The notes below the pieces were generated by a model, which worked only from the letters and a program-made list of their open reading frames with translations, was not told the DNA's origin and did no database searches. From contig NC_079974.1 in NCBI RefSeq assembly GCF_029852145.1, forward strand, positions 9,036,348-9,100,347: a stretch of DNA of 64,000 bases, given 5' to 3'. Position numbers and translations under genes: made by a program. Positions 13,185 to 25,431 of this stretch are shown one piece after another (position 1 is the first letter of the stretch; every line of letters starts with the position of its first letter). This stretch comes from Microplitis mediator. Lineage: Eukaryota > Arthropoda > Insecta > Hymenoptera > Braconidae.

Positions 13185-13439
13185 TTGTTTATAGGATTCA
13201 TTAAGCGTAAAAGAGGCTTTAATGGTGGTCAGCAGAGGAAGCTGAAAAAAACAATTTACCATGAATTGAAAAAATTTACATCTCGCAACGGTAACACCAA
13301 TTATAAGAATAATAACAATAATAACAACAATGACAACAATAACAATAACAGCGATGACAACAATGACAATAATAACAACAATGACAACAATAAAGCTTGT
13401 TCTACAAGCGGAACTCATTATCACTTTTATAATTATTAA
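13185..13439 (+). CDS. Possible terminal exon, basic then Asn-rich
   Basis: An open frame follows a plausible splice acceptor (GTTTATAG before GATTCATT, near 13192). It encodes a basic stretch (KRKRG...KLKKTIYHELKKF) and then an Asn/Asp run from an (AAC/AAT/GAC)n tract, ending at TAA 13437-13439. The product is not recognised. No upstream exon was found, so it may equally be a chance ORF over a trinucleotide repeat. Confidence 0.2.
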   Translation: MFIGFIKRKRGFNGGQQRKLKKTIYHELKKFTSRNGNTNYKNNNNNNNNDNNNNNSDDNNDNNNNNDNNKACSTSGTHYHFYNY

Positions 13440-13545
13440 ATTTATATTTCATTTTACACCGTTCTTAATCAATAAAAAACTAAAAAAAAATTAATTATTA
13501 TTATATATCTGTATTTTTTTTTTAATATTCCCGACTAAAATTTTT

Positions 13546-13745
13546 CATAAGGACCTGATGAGGTCATTACCAGGTTAACCTTATTTTAAATAAGGTCCAG
13601 ATCAGGATATCCTGACGAGGAACTGATATGGATGTAACGCTTAAGACCCATGAGGTTCTTATCAGGATGCCTCATCAGAACCTTACCAGGATATCCTCAT
13701 CGAATCCTTACCAGGATATCTTCATCAAATCCTTATCAAAGATGC
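13546..13745. repeat. Left cluster of CCTGATAAGG-type repeats
   Basis: GGACCTGATGAGG, CAGGATATCCTGACGAGG and CCTTACCAGGATATC words occur in direct and inverted copies over 200 bases. The same family appears at 24440-24597. Confidence 0.6.
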
Positions 13746-13877
13746 CTTTTTAGTAATTATTTTTTAAAAAAAGTTAAATTGCGAAAAAAAAAAATAAGAA
13801 ATTTTAATTCGATCGGGAGTGTTATTTATTGCATTAATAGCATTAATAGACATGTTTTTTATTGATGAGAAAATCCC

Positions 13878-13952
13878 AAAGACTGCTGGGCTCGAACCTG
13901 CATCCTTTTGATCCAAAGTCCTTGATTCTATCCACTACGCTGAAATACACAT
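13878..13952 (-). ncRNA. tRNA-derived SINE head or tRNA pseudogene
   Basis: On the minus strand the sequence has a B box (GGTTCGAGCCC) and an A-box-like GCGTAGTGGATAG at the usual spacing, with ACTTTGGATCA in the anticodon-arm position. The arms pair poorly, so a working tRNA is unlikely. A tRNA-derived SINE promoter is the simplest reading. Confidence 0.5.
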
Positions 13953-14847
13953 GTAATCTTGGAAGTGTAAATATTATTATTATATTCATGATGATGCCAA
14001 AGATTAACTGATGAAAAAGTAAAAAATTCGTGCTGCAATAATGATTAACATAATTTTTATATAATTTTCTTTTGTACTTTGTTTCATTTTCAGCCTGTAA
14101 ATAAAATATTGAAAGGGATAGGATAACTTTTTTTTGAATAAGGACCCAGCAATCGGGATCGCATTGGAAGCCAATGCGATCCAATGCGTTTCAATGCGAT
14201 TCAATATTATTTTTGAAACCCTATGTTTCGCATTGGAAAGTATTGAATCGCATAGGATTTTCTAGATTCCGTAGATCATGCAGTTTAGAGATCAAACTGA
14301 ATAACCAACAAAGATTTCTGTGTACCATAAGCCGTTAAAGTAGTAATTATTCAAATGAAATATCAAATCGAATTACTATTTAATTATCGCGGTCATTTAT
14401 TCGAAGCAAAAGCTTCTCATAAAATGAAAAATAATAACCGTCATCATATATATTTTATAATAAAATTAAATTATATCGTCCATGTAAAGAGGTTATTTTG
14501 CGGTTAATTTTAAAAAAATATTAGATTACAAGTAAAAATGTAATTTTTTTAAATAATTTTATTTAAAATAAATATTCGATTATTGAATAGTAATTTTTTA
14601 ATTAAATTTAACCGCGTAAATTTTAGAGAAGACAATTTAAAAAATACTAAAATTTCTTGACAGTCAAACGTCAAAGTAAGATCTTGACAATTTTTCTGGA
14701 CCTGACATTGGTTAGTGGAGCAGAAAAAATTAAAAATTGATTTTTCGATTTATATAAGTAAACATTTTTGTATTATGAAATAATATGAATCTTTGAAAGG
14801 TACGGAAAGAGAACAGACTAAATTTATAAAAAATTATTTTATTTTTA

Positions 14848-16775
14848 TTAATTTGTTTGAATATTTTCAGTGTCTGAATCGTCAGACATGTTTACAATCA
14901 TCGTCTCTTCGATAATTACATTATTTAAACTATGTCGGCTGTCTTCTTCGTAGGTAATTGAATCTGCATTTTCCAGACGATTATCATCTTCAATTATTTT
15001 ATTGCTTAACAATTTCAATTTTCTTTTAGGTTCTGTAAACAATAGAATACGATAAAATTATTTAATTATTATAAAAATCTTTATTTTTTTTAATTTTCAA
15101 ACATACTAAAAACATTTCTTACAATTTTTCATTCATAATCTCATCTCTTACGGCTTATTCTCAAAAATACATTTAACATAAAAGATCAGAAATTATAAAA
15201 ATTGATTCAAAAAATAAAGTTACTATTGTAGTTTATCTTTAAAAGCTGGAGTTAAAAAATAAAAATAAAAAAAAATCGTGTTAATATTTTAGAAGTTATG
15301 GCAAAATACAAAGAAGAAACATTCTTCATAAAGTGTCATATATTTTTCAGTTTAGTAATGAAAATTTTAAAAATTGTAAGAAACCTTTATAGGAATCGGA
15401 TTATGTCATTGAAGTACTTACTGTATTTAACTGCTCCAATTTTTTTTAATTTAATAACTACGTATCAATTCTGTAACACAAATAAGTTAAATTGATTTTA
15501 ATATTGAGTTGTAAAAAAAATTTTTTAATGTGACATAAATAGTTTCATCGAAGTGTGTTAAAGATAGCACGCGTGCGGAACTGCACAATTGTACATTCAA
15601 ACGGTAGTTGAAAAATTACAATTTTTTAAACAAATGTAAAGAAAGCATCGAAATAGGTTACAAAAATTTCTTAAAATCGACCGATTTACTTCTAAAATTG
15701 ATAAGTTCAACTTTTATTGATGCACTCTGACTGTACTAAAAATATTTATGAAGAGACACAACGGGTAAAAATTAAAATCTTAATTATATTAGTAATAGAT
15801 GATTTCTATTTCAGCATACCTTGTATTATCCAAACTTTTTTCCTGTCTAATTGATTAATTAAAATTTCTTCATCTTCAAGACCTTTACGCTTTCGGTTAG
15901 ATGGTTTGCCGCTGATAGTTAAAGTTTCAAGCTCCTGCTGTTCAAAGACGTTGTCCATTAATAAATGAACCATCTTGGTAACACTACTCTTGGTGGTAAT
16001 ATTATAGTATGTGGGTGTGGGTAACCACATGCCCCCTCTGATGTGAACCTACAAAAAGTAATGATATAAATAACAGGAGTGACAATAACAATCACAATTA
16101 TAATAATTAACTATTCGTTTAGAAGGAAAAAGAATTGCTAATTGAAGTACTTAAAAAAAATTTAGGTAATCACCTGTTCGCCATCTTCTGACATTTCACC
16201 GATTTGAGTTGATTTTTCTAACTCAGTAGATTGATTATCACCGCCATCGACAGTCCGTACAAGATCTAAAGAGATAAAAAGTATAAATAAAAATTAAAAT
16301 CATTGTTAAAGTTCAGTAATTTTTTTAAGCTTACAAAAATATTATCTAAATGCTCACCCCTTTCAATTTTGTCAAAAATACTTAAACTTTTTTATTGATA
16401 TTGAATATTTAATTCAGATAACTCTTCATTTCTCTTCTTTAAATCTTGCAGCTGTAATTTTAATTCCTTATTTTCACTTTTGTAATCAAAACATTTTTTA
16501 CAACATGGATCTGACTGAATCAGACCTCTTTTTTTATTTTGTAACTGCGTTAACCGCTGAGTAATAGAGTCTGAAGATTGGTGATCAGGTGTACTTAATA
16601 GAGTATCAGGTATAACATCGTCAGGTACTGTCAGATTACTTGGGATTGAATTCGTTGACTTTTTGAGCTGCACTGCTAAGTTTCTCGAACTTTTCAAAAA
16701 TTTTTCAGGGTAAAATCGTAGTCTCCCTGCGTCATTTATTTTCTTCTGGACTTCATCTTTGGTTTCTGCAAGCAT
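14848..16775 (-). CDS. BEN-domain protein with coiled-coil segment
   Basis: Three minus-strand exons join in phase: 16265-16174, 16048-15820 and 15032-14848 (TAA), with GTGATT and GTATGC donors and CTTTAG, TTGTAG and TTACAG acceptors. Exon 16048-15820 encodes a BEN domain: LMDNVFEQQELETLT, a GKPSN turn and LDRKKVWIIQ, the helical pattern of this DNA/chromatin-binding family. The last exon is short and acidic. Upstream, 16775-16392 is an open frame with a CC..C cysteine group and a C-terminal coiled coil (ENKELKLQLQDLKKRNEELS). Its link to 16265 is not settled: a weak phase-correct donor exists at TACAAAA|GTGAAA, otherwise it ends at TAA 16392. The frames are intact, unlike the neighbouring transposase. 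If the 11-kb transposon is real, this gene sits where a CACTA element has its DNA-binding TnpA-like gene. Confidence 0.6.
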
Positions 16776-17047
16776 TTTTTTTCAGTGATTAGTTATAATT
16801 ATTTTATTTAAAAGTGCCTTTGATGTAAAGTAGCTGGCTTTATAATAATTTGAATAAAAAAAAAAAATAATCATTCATTTTAACAGACATTAAAATAGAA
16901 TAAGAATTTAACTTTATCAAACTAAAACTGTTTATCCTTTTTTTTCATCTTTTTCCAGTTTATGAATAAAAGTAATTTTGAATAGGTAAAACGATTTTAA
17001 ATAATATGAATTGAATACTATACAGATATACATTTATCATGGATTAA

Positions 17048-17260
17048 GGTAAGTCCAGGTTCAATGGCCAAATGGAGAGACAGCCTATCAAAATATTTCA
17101 AAGACCCATGGACTACATATCACACTTCAAAGTTTTGATTACTGCGCGTCGTGCGTGAAGGCGACGATACGGCAAAATATTTGGTGACACCTAGTCAACG
17201 AGTCTTTGAAATGTTTCGATAGACTGTCTCTCCTATTTGGCTACTTACCGGGCACTTACG
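17048..17260. mobile_element. Short MITE
   Basis: GTAAGT..GCCAAAT.GGAGAGACAG at the left end is matched in reverse complement by the right end (CTGTCTCTCCTATTTGGC...ACTTAC). The inverted similarity spans about 55 bases, including TATTTCAAAGAC/GTCTTTGAAAT. There is no coding potential. Confidence 0.65.
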
Positions 17261-17278
17261 CTAAGACGTTTCTTTTAT

Positions 17279-18458
17279 AAGTCTCAACGACGAATAGTTG
17301 CTGAGATAAAAATTATTTAATTGCGAAAAACAAAAAAGTGCGTCATTTTGTCCGCGCGCGGATAAACAAAACAGTATAACTCGGCAGGAAATCGATATTT
17401 TTACAATTTTTTTTTTATTCTCTTAGTAAATCGTTCATCAACCATACCAAAAATTTGTTAACTTCCAAAAAAATTTTTTTAAATTGTAAATTTTAAATAA
17501 GTAAAAATCACTTTTTGTTAAATAAAAAATAAACAAAATTAAATTATCCAATGAATAATTTTGTTTGAACCATTACCCGAACAATTTCGGGTTAAGACAG
17601 ATAAAAAAAATTTTTTTTTCATAAAAAAAAGCATTTTGAATATTTTTGAAATTTATCAGCAACAAAAAAATTCTTTTTTTTTTATACGACAGAAATTCAT
17701 CTCACGCAATACTTAATCGAATGGTATATACTAATTTTGATCGATTTTGTGAAATTTATCCTTTATAATTTTCAATATAAAAACTTAGAAATATTTCTTG
17801 CTGCGGGAGTTGATAAAAATAGGACTTCGGATATCTTTGGGAATTGTTAGAGAGAGAAAGTAGGCAAAAGACGTTGTGTCTTTCTCTAAAGGATTGAGTC
17901 CGTGCATATCCCCACGGACAGATTATGATCTTTTTAATTTTTTTCGTTTCCAACGACTGAAACTCTCTTTTTCATCAATTCGCATTTCTTATTTTGTTAT
18001 AAATAATATGTCATAAAAACAAAAAAAAAATCGTTTGTACAATATAGGTATCAAAAGATTGCAAATTTTCTGAATCGGAAAAATAACTTATCGTGTAGAT
18101 AACTTTTTTTAAAAATTTTTTTTCAAATTTGTTAACTAATTCATTATAAATAAAGACGTATCCATTGGGTAATTTCCGTTATCCATTGGGTAATTTAATT
18201 TTTTTTATTTTTTATTTAACAAAAAGTGATTTTTACTTATTTAAAATTTACAATTTGAAAAAATTTTTTTGGAAGTTAATAAATTTTTGGTATGGTTGAT
18301 AAACGATTTTCTAAGAGAATAAAAAATAATTTGTAAAAATATCGATTTCCTGCCGAGTTACACTGTTTTGTTTATCCGCGCGCGGACAAAATGACGCACT
18401 TTTATGTTTTTCGCGCTTAAATAATTTTTATCTCAGCAACTATTCGTCGTTGAGACTT
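17279..18458. mobile_element. Foldback MITE with about 270-bp arms
   Basis: The ends read AAGTCTCAACGACGAATAG and its reverse complement. The arms include TCCGCGCGCGGA (about 17350 and 18376) and a segment in which AAAATCACTTTTTGTTAAAT pairs with ATTTAACAAAAAGTGATTTT. The roughly 640-bp centre is AT-rich and noncoding. It lies between the divergent BEN and transposase genes. Confidence 0.75.
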
Positions 18459-19565
18459 TGTTCAAAATTAATTTTTTTCGTTATTAAATCGCAAAAACAA
18501 TGATACTAGTTTGTCTCGATAACTTCTCAATAGTTTCGGAGATATTGCATTTTACATATAATTTTTTTATAAAAAACAAATGATCTCTTTCCAATTTTAT
18601 GTCAATTTTTGTCCTTAAATTTTTTTTAGTATTTTAAAAAAAAAATTTTTTTAAATTGATCTTTACCCACCGACAAAATGATCTTTGACCATTTTTTCGG
18701 GCGCATCGACTGGGCCATTAGTGTGTAGTTCGAACCTTTCCACCACTACCTCGGAAGAGACCTCAAACCTCAAACGTTTTAGGTTCTTGGGAGATCAGTA
18801 TACAGTAAAGTGAAGATAGAAAGGTGCGTGGCGTTATTACACGGAGTGTTGTGAATTGTATTTGTTTTAATACTGAGCGTTTTTATTCTGCAGTGTAATA
18901 TTTTTAATAATTTAATTCTTTTTGCTAAGCGTGAAAAATATACGGGAATAAATGAATTGTAAGTATGCAATTTTATTAATGTAACTAAAAAAAAATAAAT
19001 TTCGAGAGTTCTCACATGCATGATAGTTGTAGGTTATGATAGATCACATGTATGGAGACTATATACATGTATATTGTCTCCATAATCACATGTTTGAGCA
19101 CAACGAAGTTAAAATAAATATTTAATTTTAAAGTATTAAAATCTGAAAAATCGTAAAATTTGAAAATTATACTCGTTTAATTTTTCCAGTTTTGCGTTAC
19201 ATTGAAAAATGTAATTTTTTTAATTTAATTTTTTTTGGATTAAAAATCCAGTTAAGATTTTCACTTATGTCTGTTGTTATGTACCTTTTTTTTTATTCAT
19301 TGGTCGTTAACGGTAGTAAAAAAACTTCTCAAAATTAAGGGAAAATTTTTCAATAAGTTATAAAATTTTAATGCAGATTTACCATTACTCGATATTTTAA
19401 GCCTATACAAGGATACTAAAAAAATAAAAAAAAATGAAAAATGATTAAAATACTGATAAAATCCAAAGTTTAATTTTATCAATAATTTTGAATCGCCGTT
19501 TTGATAAAATACTACCTTTATTCGTTAACTAGTTATAATTTTTTTTTCTTTACAGACGAGATAAA
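18459..19565. other. Noncoding stretch upstream of the transposase
   Basis: No gene is seen. A 30-base palindrome, TGGAGAC-N16-GTCTCCA with an ATATACATGTATAT centre, lies at 19053-19082, about 480 bases before the transposase start codon. Confidence 0.4.
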
Positions 19566-22213
19566 ATGACAGAGCAACCACCAAAGTGCTATAAGCTCTA
19601 TTTAAAACCTGATTATAATTCTGAAATGGTAAGCAAATCAACTCATAAAAAATGGGTTGAACGGAACGCTCCTTTTTCAAAAGCTGTGCATAAATATAAG
19701 GAAAAATGTAAGTTACTAAACAAAAAAGTGCCAGCTTTTCAATCTGAGTTTAAATTATAATGATCATTATCAATATTTATACATAAATATAGTGTACAGA
19801 TTCATTTAAACTTATATTAAAATGAAATAACGGATTGAAAACCTGATTGTAAATAATATTTATAATGCTTTCGTATTAAAAATAATTTTTTACAGATAAC
19901 GCGGGTCGTTCATTAAATGCATTTGATGTCACAAATTTCATGAATTCTACAATATCGAACGCTCAACATTCACCCAATAACCCTTTGTCTTCTGATAATG
20001 CGTTCGTAGATATGGTTGATAATCGTAACGTACAAGTCAACGATCCAATAGACGGTAAAGTCAAAACAATTCACCCAACAATAAAAGGCCTCATTCCAAC
20101 AGTCAAGAAAGAGTTGAATCGTTGACGGGTTCTTTAAAAACATCAACAAAAACCGGAAATACTTCTCGACATGAAGATTACGCTAAAATATTAAATCAAT
20201 CTTCGTTAAGTTATGAACGGATAATGTTTGAAGAATCGAAGTGTACCATAAATGATGTTCTAACAATGGTAGCTGGTTATACATTGCGATTCGGATTATG
20301 TAATAAAGCTAGAACGCAATTAGTGGAAATGTTTAAACTATGTGCGGGGCCAAAATTTAGCCGGTTATCTATATCTACTCATCATTTAAATGAAATTTTT
20401 CTTTTTTAAAAAGTAGTGTGAGCAATGTAAGGAAGATATTTTACTGAATTCTTTGAACGAAAATTACTTTTTATCAATTAATCTAGAGTATCAACTGGAG
20501 GAAATATTGAAATTAAAAAATGTTTATTCTGCAGTACATGACAGTTTTCAAGTGGAGTATCATAAAACTCAGAAATTACCGACGTTACAGATTCAGAATT
20601 ATTTGTTAAATTTGCCAATCATCATGAAAAAACTATTTATTTAAATGTCAGCACGGATGGAGCACCATTTTTTAGAAAATCCAAAAGAAGTATGTGGCCT
20701 TTAGAAATGATGATAAATAATTTACCACCAAGGCTTCGATTTAAAAACGTAATTATCGCCGGTCTAATGATTGTAAAACATAAGCCTACTCCACAATTGA
20801 TGAACTTATATATGGAAAGCTTTGTTCAACAAATTAGTAAATTACATAAAACTGGGTTCAGTCTAACCAACGATAATCAAGAGATGAAAGATGATACCAT
20901 TAAAGTTACCGTTTCGAACTTTTCCGCTGATTCTGTAGCGCGAGCATTATGTCAAAATAGAGTAAAGCACAGTGGCTATTTCGCTTGTAGCTACTGTTAT
21001 ATAATGGGAAAAACAACTGATGGAGCTAGACATTTCCCATTCACTGCTACGATTGAAGAATTAAGAACCAATAAATCACACATGATTGATGTTGAGGAAA
21101 GTATTCAGATGAAATCTAAGCTTGAATGTCGTGGGGTAAAAAGACTCTCGGCGTTGTCATCTTTGCCCAACTTTAACATGGTATGGAATTTTCCATTTGA
21201 TAGCATGCACACGTAGGATCTGGGCGTCACTAAGTTTATATGGGAGTTGATAATAAAAGGATTACATAAAGATGAGAAAAGAAGACTTGATGATGTAATA
21301 AAAAATATAAAACCACCTCGGACCGTTGGGACTCTACCAAAAGCACTTGCTGACTTTAATAATTTCAAAGCGAAATATTTTAATGCTCTGTTATTATATT
21401 ACAGCATACCTATTGGAATTGATTTATTTTGTGACGAAATTTTATATTTACTAGTATTGCTATCTAAAAGTTTGTTTATTTTATTACAACTTGAAATAAC
21501 CGAAGAAGAATTAAATAACTGTGAAGAAATGTTAATTATATTTGTTGGAAATTTTCAGAATTTTTTTGGTGAATCAGCTATGAGATTTAATGTCCACTTG
21601 TTACTACACGCAGTAGACTCTGCGCGTAAGAGCGGTCCTTTATGGGCTAATTACACATATCCTCATGAAAGCAACATTCACTTCTTAAAAATGTTAGTCA
21701 ATGGCCCTAAAGGCGTTGATCTTCAGATTGTTCAAAAATCTATTAATGTAACAAGTTATAAAACGGAATTAAACGATAATAATGGAACCAAAAATGAAAA
21801 AGTGAAAATATTTTGCAAGAATCTTTTTTCTAATTCTGGTCAGCCAGTAACGGGTACAAAAAAAAAACGGTGTAATTTATAGCGATCACAATAACGATAT
21901 AATTAATAATGATCCCAATAAAATATATTACAACAAACGTATTAATGGAAAAATTGCTTATACTAGTGTGTATTGTAACAAAACGGATAAGTGGGATGAT
22001 AGTTACGTACAACTTAAATCCGGTGAATTCGCTCAAATTCAGGAAATATATTTGTATAACCAGAAAAATTTTTTGACTGTCAAATTATATAATGTTGAAA
22101 AAATAATTGTAAATGGTGTGGTTATGACTCACATCTGGAAAGTAAAAGCAGAACGACATATTATTGCAACTACGTCTTTGAATAACATTCTTAGTAATCT
22201 ATATCAAGGGTGA
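19566..22213 (+). pseudogene. TNP2-like (CMC/CACTA) transposase, broken
   Basis: ATG at 19566 opens a 142-nt exon ending at a strong donor (AAAAAT|GTAAGT, 19708). It rejoins in phase at TTTACAG|ATAAC (19896). The frame then breaks near 20122, again at about 20405 and 20640, and has a TAG at 21214-21216 within MHT-stop-DLGVTK. Recognisable pieces are STDGAPFFRKSKRSMWPLE (20645-20705), the conserved STDG...WPL block of Transposase_21/TNP2; a CxYC motif in CSYCYIMG; and, near 21580-21750, FNVHLLLHA...GPLWANY, as in the DUF4218-type C-terminal region. 21968-22213 encodes a further conserved-looking C-terminal piece. The enzyme would cut and paste the surrounding element. In this state it cannot be made as one protein. 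Confidence 0.7.
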
Positions 22214-22278
22214 AAGTTCTAATTATATTGCCATGGTACCTAGTAATTATCTGAATAATTGAAGAAAATATTATAAAT

Positions 22279-23789
22279 GGGTCATTCCATGTCAAATCGA
22301 CCAATAGTTGGAATCAACCCCTTTCGATTTGGACGAATTTTGGTCAGAAGTTTTCTCTCATCATATAACAAAGTTCTGCCAAGGGAAAAAAAATAAAAAA
22401 TTTTTTTTCAAAAGTTATGCAATTTTGAAAATTTCACTAATTTTCCTGTTTCTTAAACTTATTCTTCAAAGATCTCGAAAACTATTACAATTACTCTAAA
22501 GATCTGAGCTAGGTTTTAAAGAGGATACTTAAAGGTACCAAAAAAAAATTTTTTTGAAAAAATTTTTCAAAAATTCGCTTTTTGGGAAAATTTTGAAATT
22601 TCCTAAATTGCAAAAGTCGATGACCGCCATCAAATTTTTCGCTCAAATTTTTTTCTAGAGTACCTCTAATTGATTTCAAAAGATCCTGAAATTTTTGAGT
22701 AGGGGTTTTTTTTTGTTCAAAAGATATAAATTTTTGAATTTTAGGAAAAAAAAAATTTTCTTTCTTTGGCATTGACTGAATAAAATAATGATAAATACAC
22801 TTGAAATTTTTAATTTTAAGGCTCAAAAATTTACTTTAATGCAGTAGAGTCAATAAAAAACTTATTAATGTGACATTTTTGTTTTTCAGCAACATTTTGA
22901 TTTTAAATTGGATATAATTTTGTTAGAATGATCGTTTTTTCTTAGCCCCTTGCTGTGGTGTTGATTTCGCACTTCTTTTTCTCAATCTGAAAGTAAATAG
23001 TATTATTAGTATACATGTATATTCGATTCATATAAAATTTCCATTGAAAAATAGCTTTCTAATAATACTATTTACTTTCAGATTGAGAAAAAGAAGTGCA
23101 AAATCAACACCACAGCAAGGGGCTAAGAAAAAACGATCATTCTAACAAAATTATATCCAATTTAAAATCAAAATGTAGCTGAAAAACAAAAATATCACAT
23201 TAATAAGTTTTTTGTTGACTCTATTGCATTAAAATAAATTTTTGAGCCTTAAAATTAAAAATTACAAGTAAATTTATCATTATTTTATTCAGTCAATGCC
23301 AAAAAAAGAAAATTTTTTTTTTCCTAAAATTCAAAAATTTATATCTTTTGAACAAAAAAAAACCCCTACTTAAAAATTTCAGGATCTTTTTAAATCAATT
23401 AGAGGTACTCTAGAAAAAAATTTGAGCGAAAAATTTGATGGCGGTCATTGACTTTTGCAATTTTGAAATTTCAAAATTTTCCCAAAAAGCGAATTTTTGA
23501 AAAATTTTTTCGAAAAAATTTTTTTTTGGTACCTTTAAGTATCCTCTTTAAAACCTAGCTTAGATCATTAGAGTTATTGTAATAGTTGTCGAGATCTTTA
23601 AAGAATAAGTTTAAGAAACAGGAAAATTAGTGAAATTTTCAAAATTGCATAACTTTTGAAAAAAAATTTTTTATTTCTTTTTCCCGTGGCAGAACTTCGT
23701 AATATGATGAGAAAAAACTTCTGACCAAAATTCGTCCAAATCGAAAGGGGTCGATTCCAACTATTGGTCGATTTGACATGGAATGACCC
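22279..23789. mobile_element. 1.5-kb near-perfect palindromic MITE, AAAT duplication
   Basis: The termini GGGTCATTCCATG and CATGGAATGACCC are flanked by AAAT on both sides (22275-22278, 23790-23793). The arms are about 730 bases and nearly identical in reverse complement. They meet at CTGAAAGTAAATAGTATTA on either side of a roughly 45-base loop (about 23005-23050). It encodes nothing. Short ORFs on either arm are mirror images. Confidence 0.85.
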
Positions 23790-24329
23790 AAATGGATTTT
23801 GTCTGCATTATGCATATTATTTCAAATTTTTTACATTTGTAACTATGATTATTTATAATTGTAAAATAAAAAATATATTATATTGTACGTTTGCTAGTAT
23901 TTACTCCAAAAAAACCATCATTCTACTTGTAATAATTTTTTTTATATCATTTTATGCTAATGAAATTCGTTTCAAATTAGTTTCCTTTGTCTATCTGACA
24001 TTTGTAATATTTATATATTAACAAAGTTCAATAGTTTGTATCTTTTAAATAAATAAATGCATGCTTTTAAACTTCATTACTTTCACAGTGATTCAATTTT
24101 TTGTGCTTAGTGGATTATTTTACTAAAAAAATTTGATATCATTAAAATGATTGCAAAAGCTATAATTTTACTAGATGTTTTCTATTTACACTGTGTATTA
24201 AAATAATTTTTTTTCTCTCAATTATTTTTGAGTCATATGATAATCGTATTGAAATTTTTAACTTTCGGCTATCGGTAATCTAGATTTTTGGGTTTATCGG
24301 TAAAAAAAATTTCCTACTTTGCCTATATC

Positions 24330-24597
24330 AACGTGTCGCATTGAATCGCATTGATTCGGATTGACAAGACGGTTATTCCCAAAATAGGATTGAATCGGAT
24401 AGAAAAGTGAATGCGATTCAATGCGATTCCGTTTACTGGGGATATCCGGATGAGGTCCTGATAAGAAACTTGTAAGGTTGACCCGATGGCAAGTGATTTT
24501 TTTTTCAATAAGGATATACTGATGAGGTCCTGATAAGGAACTTGTCAGGTTAGCCCAAATAAGGTAAATCTTATATTAACCTGAGCGAGTCCTTGTG
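24330..24597. repeat. Right subterminal repeat cluster
   Basis: CGCATTGAATCGCATTGAT and GCGATTCAATGCGATTCC in both orientations are followed by two copies of GATGAGGTCCTGATAAG.AACTTGT.AGG. They mirror the cluster at 13546-14265 and are taken as the right end of the candidate CMC element. Confidence 0.55.
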
Positions 24598-24657
24598 GTG
24601 CTTCAGGCAAATCAGGAAAAAAATCGGTCTGTCAGTTGACCCTGCGGGCCAGCCCCA

Positions 24658-25430
24658 AAACTTCCCGCTGTTTTCGAGCTTGTTGAGCTCGAAAACACTA
24701 TTGTAAATACATTTTCGAGCTCTTCGAGCTCGCAAATACTTTTGTATGCCATTGTTTTGTAAAAAACCATTTTTTAGCATTTCTTTCTCCCACGATATCT
24801 CGCTAACGAATTAACCGCTTTTGATGGTTGAGGCGGCAATCGACGCGTTTTGTCAAGTTCTAGAGCTGATCAAATTTTGGATTCGATTTATCGAGTCGTT
24901 TTTGAGATATTTCAGGAAAAATAAAAAAATTTTTTTTTTTAATTCTTTCGACAACGGTTGCTCTCGAACGAATGAACCGATTTTGATGGTTGAGGTAGCA
25001 TTCGACGCAGCTCATAAAGCTCTAGAGCCCAGTCTATTTTGGAATTAATCCATCGAGCACATTAAAAGTTATCCAAAATAAACATTTTTGAAAAAACTTT
25101 ATTACTGGAATATCTCTGAACGAGCCATACCGATCAAGCTCAATTCTCTCTCGGCTTCAAGATATTGACAATCCGCGTCGAATGGCACCTTAAAGTTCAA
25201 AATCGGTTCATCCGTTCAAAAGATACAGGTATTTACATACGTACGTACGTACGTACGTACATACATACATACATACACTCGGACATCATCTTGAAATTAG
25301 TCAGAATAGCTTCCTAGGACCTCAAAACGTCGACATCTGATGGAAATTCGATTTTCGTAAACCGGACCGAAACCAATAACTTCCCGAATTTTTGAAAATT
25401 TACAATTTTCTTAGCGGGAAGTTAAAAATC
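24658..25430. mobile_element. DNA transposon remnant with AACTTCCCGCT ends
   Basis: AACTTCCCGCT near 24658 and AGCGGGAAGTT near 25414-25425 form the inverted ends. Inside are TTCGAGCTCTTCGAGCTCG palindromes, a (GTAC)n/(ATAC)n tract at 25238-25275, and several copies of the TTTTGATGGTTGAGG..GCA..CGACGC motif. No transposase is encoded. A related fragment (GTCAGAATAGCTTCCTAGGAC) lies at 26280-26400. Confidence 0.65.
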
Positions 25431-25431
25431 C

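Larger units (their letters stand above)
13546..24597. mobile_element. Candidate CMC/CACTA-like DNA transposon, about 11 kb
   Basis: Both ends hold clusters of the same short words in both orientations: ATGCGATTCAATGCG/CGCATTGAATCGC (14150-14265 and 24330-24432) and CCTGATAAGG/GATGAGGTCCT (13546-13745 and 24440-24597). Clustered subterminal repeats are a hallmark of CACTA elements. The extreme ends are weakly similar (CATAAGGACC at 13546; reverse complement of the right end CACAAGGACT). Between them lie a TNP2-like transposase pseudogene and a BEN-domain gene, transcribed divergently. I found no clear target duplication, so the borders are approximate. It could instead be a chance neighbourhood of separate repeats. 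Confidence 0.45.

Noticed and set aside
13185..13439. A confident gene from the Asn-rich ORF
   Set aside because: No upstream exon or homologous domain, and most of the frame is a trinucleotide repeat. Kept only as a low-confidence exon.
22509..22826. Lys/Phe-rich ORF at 22509-22826
   Set aside because: It is part of the palindromic MITE arm, with an equivalent in the opposite arm.
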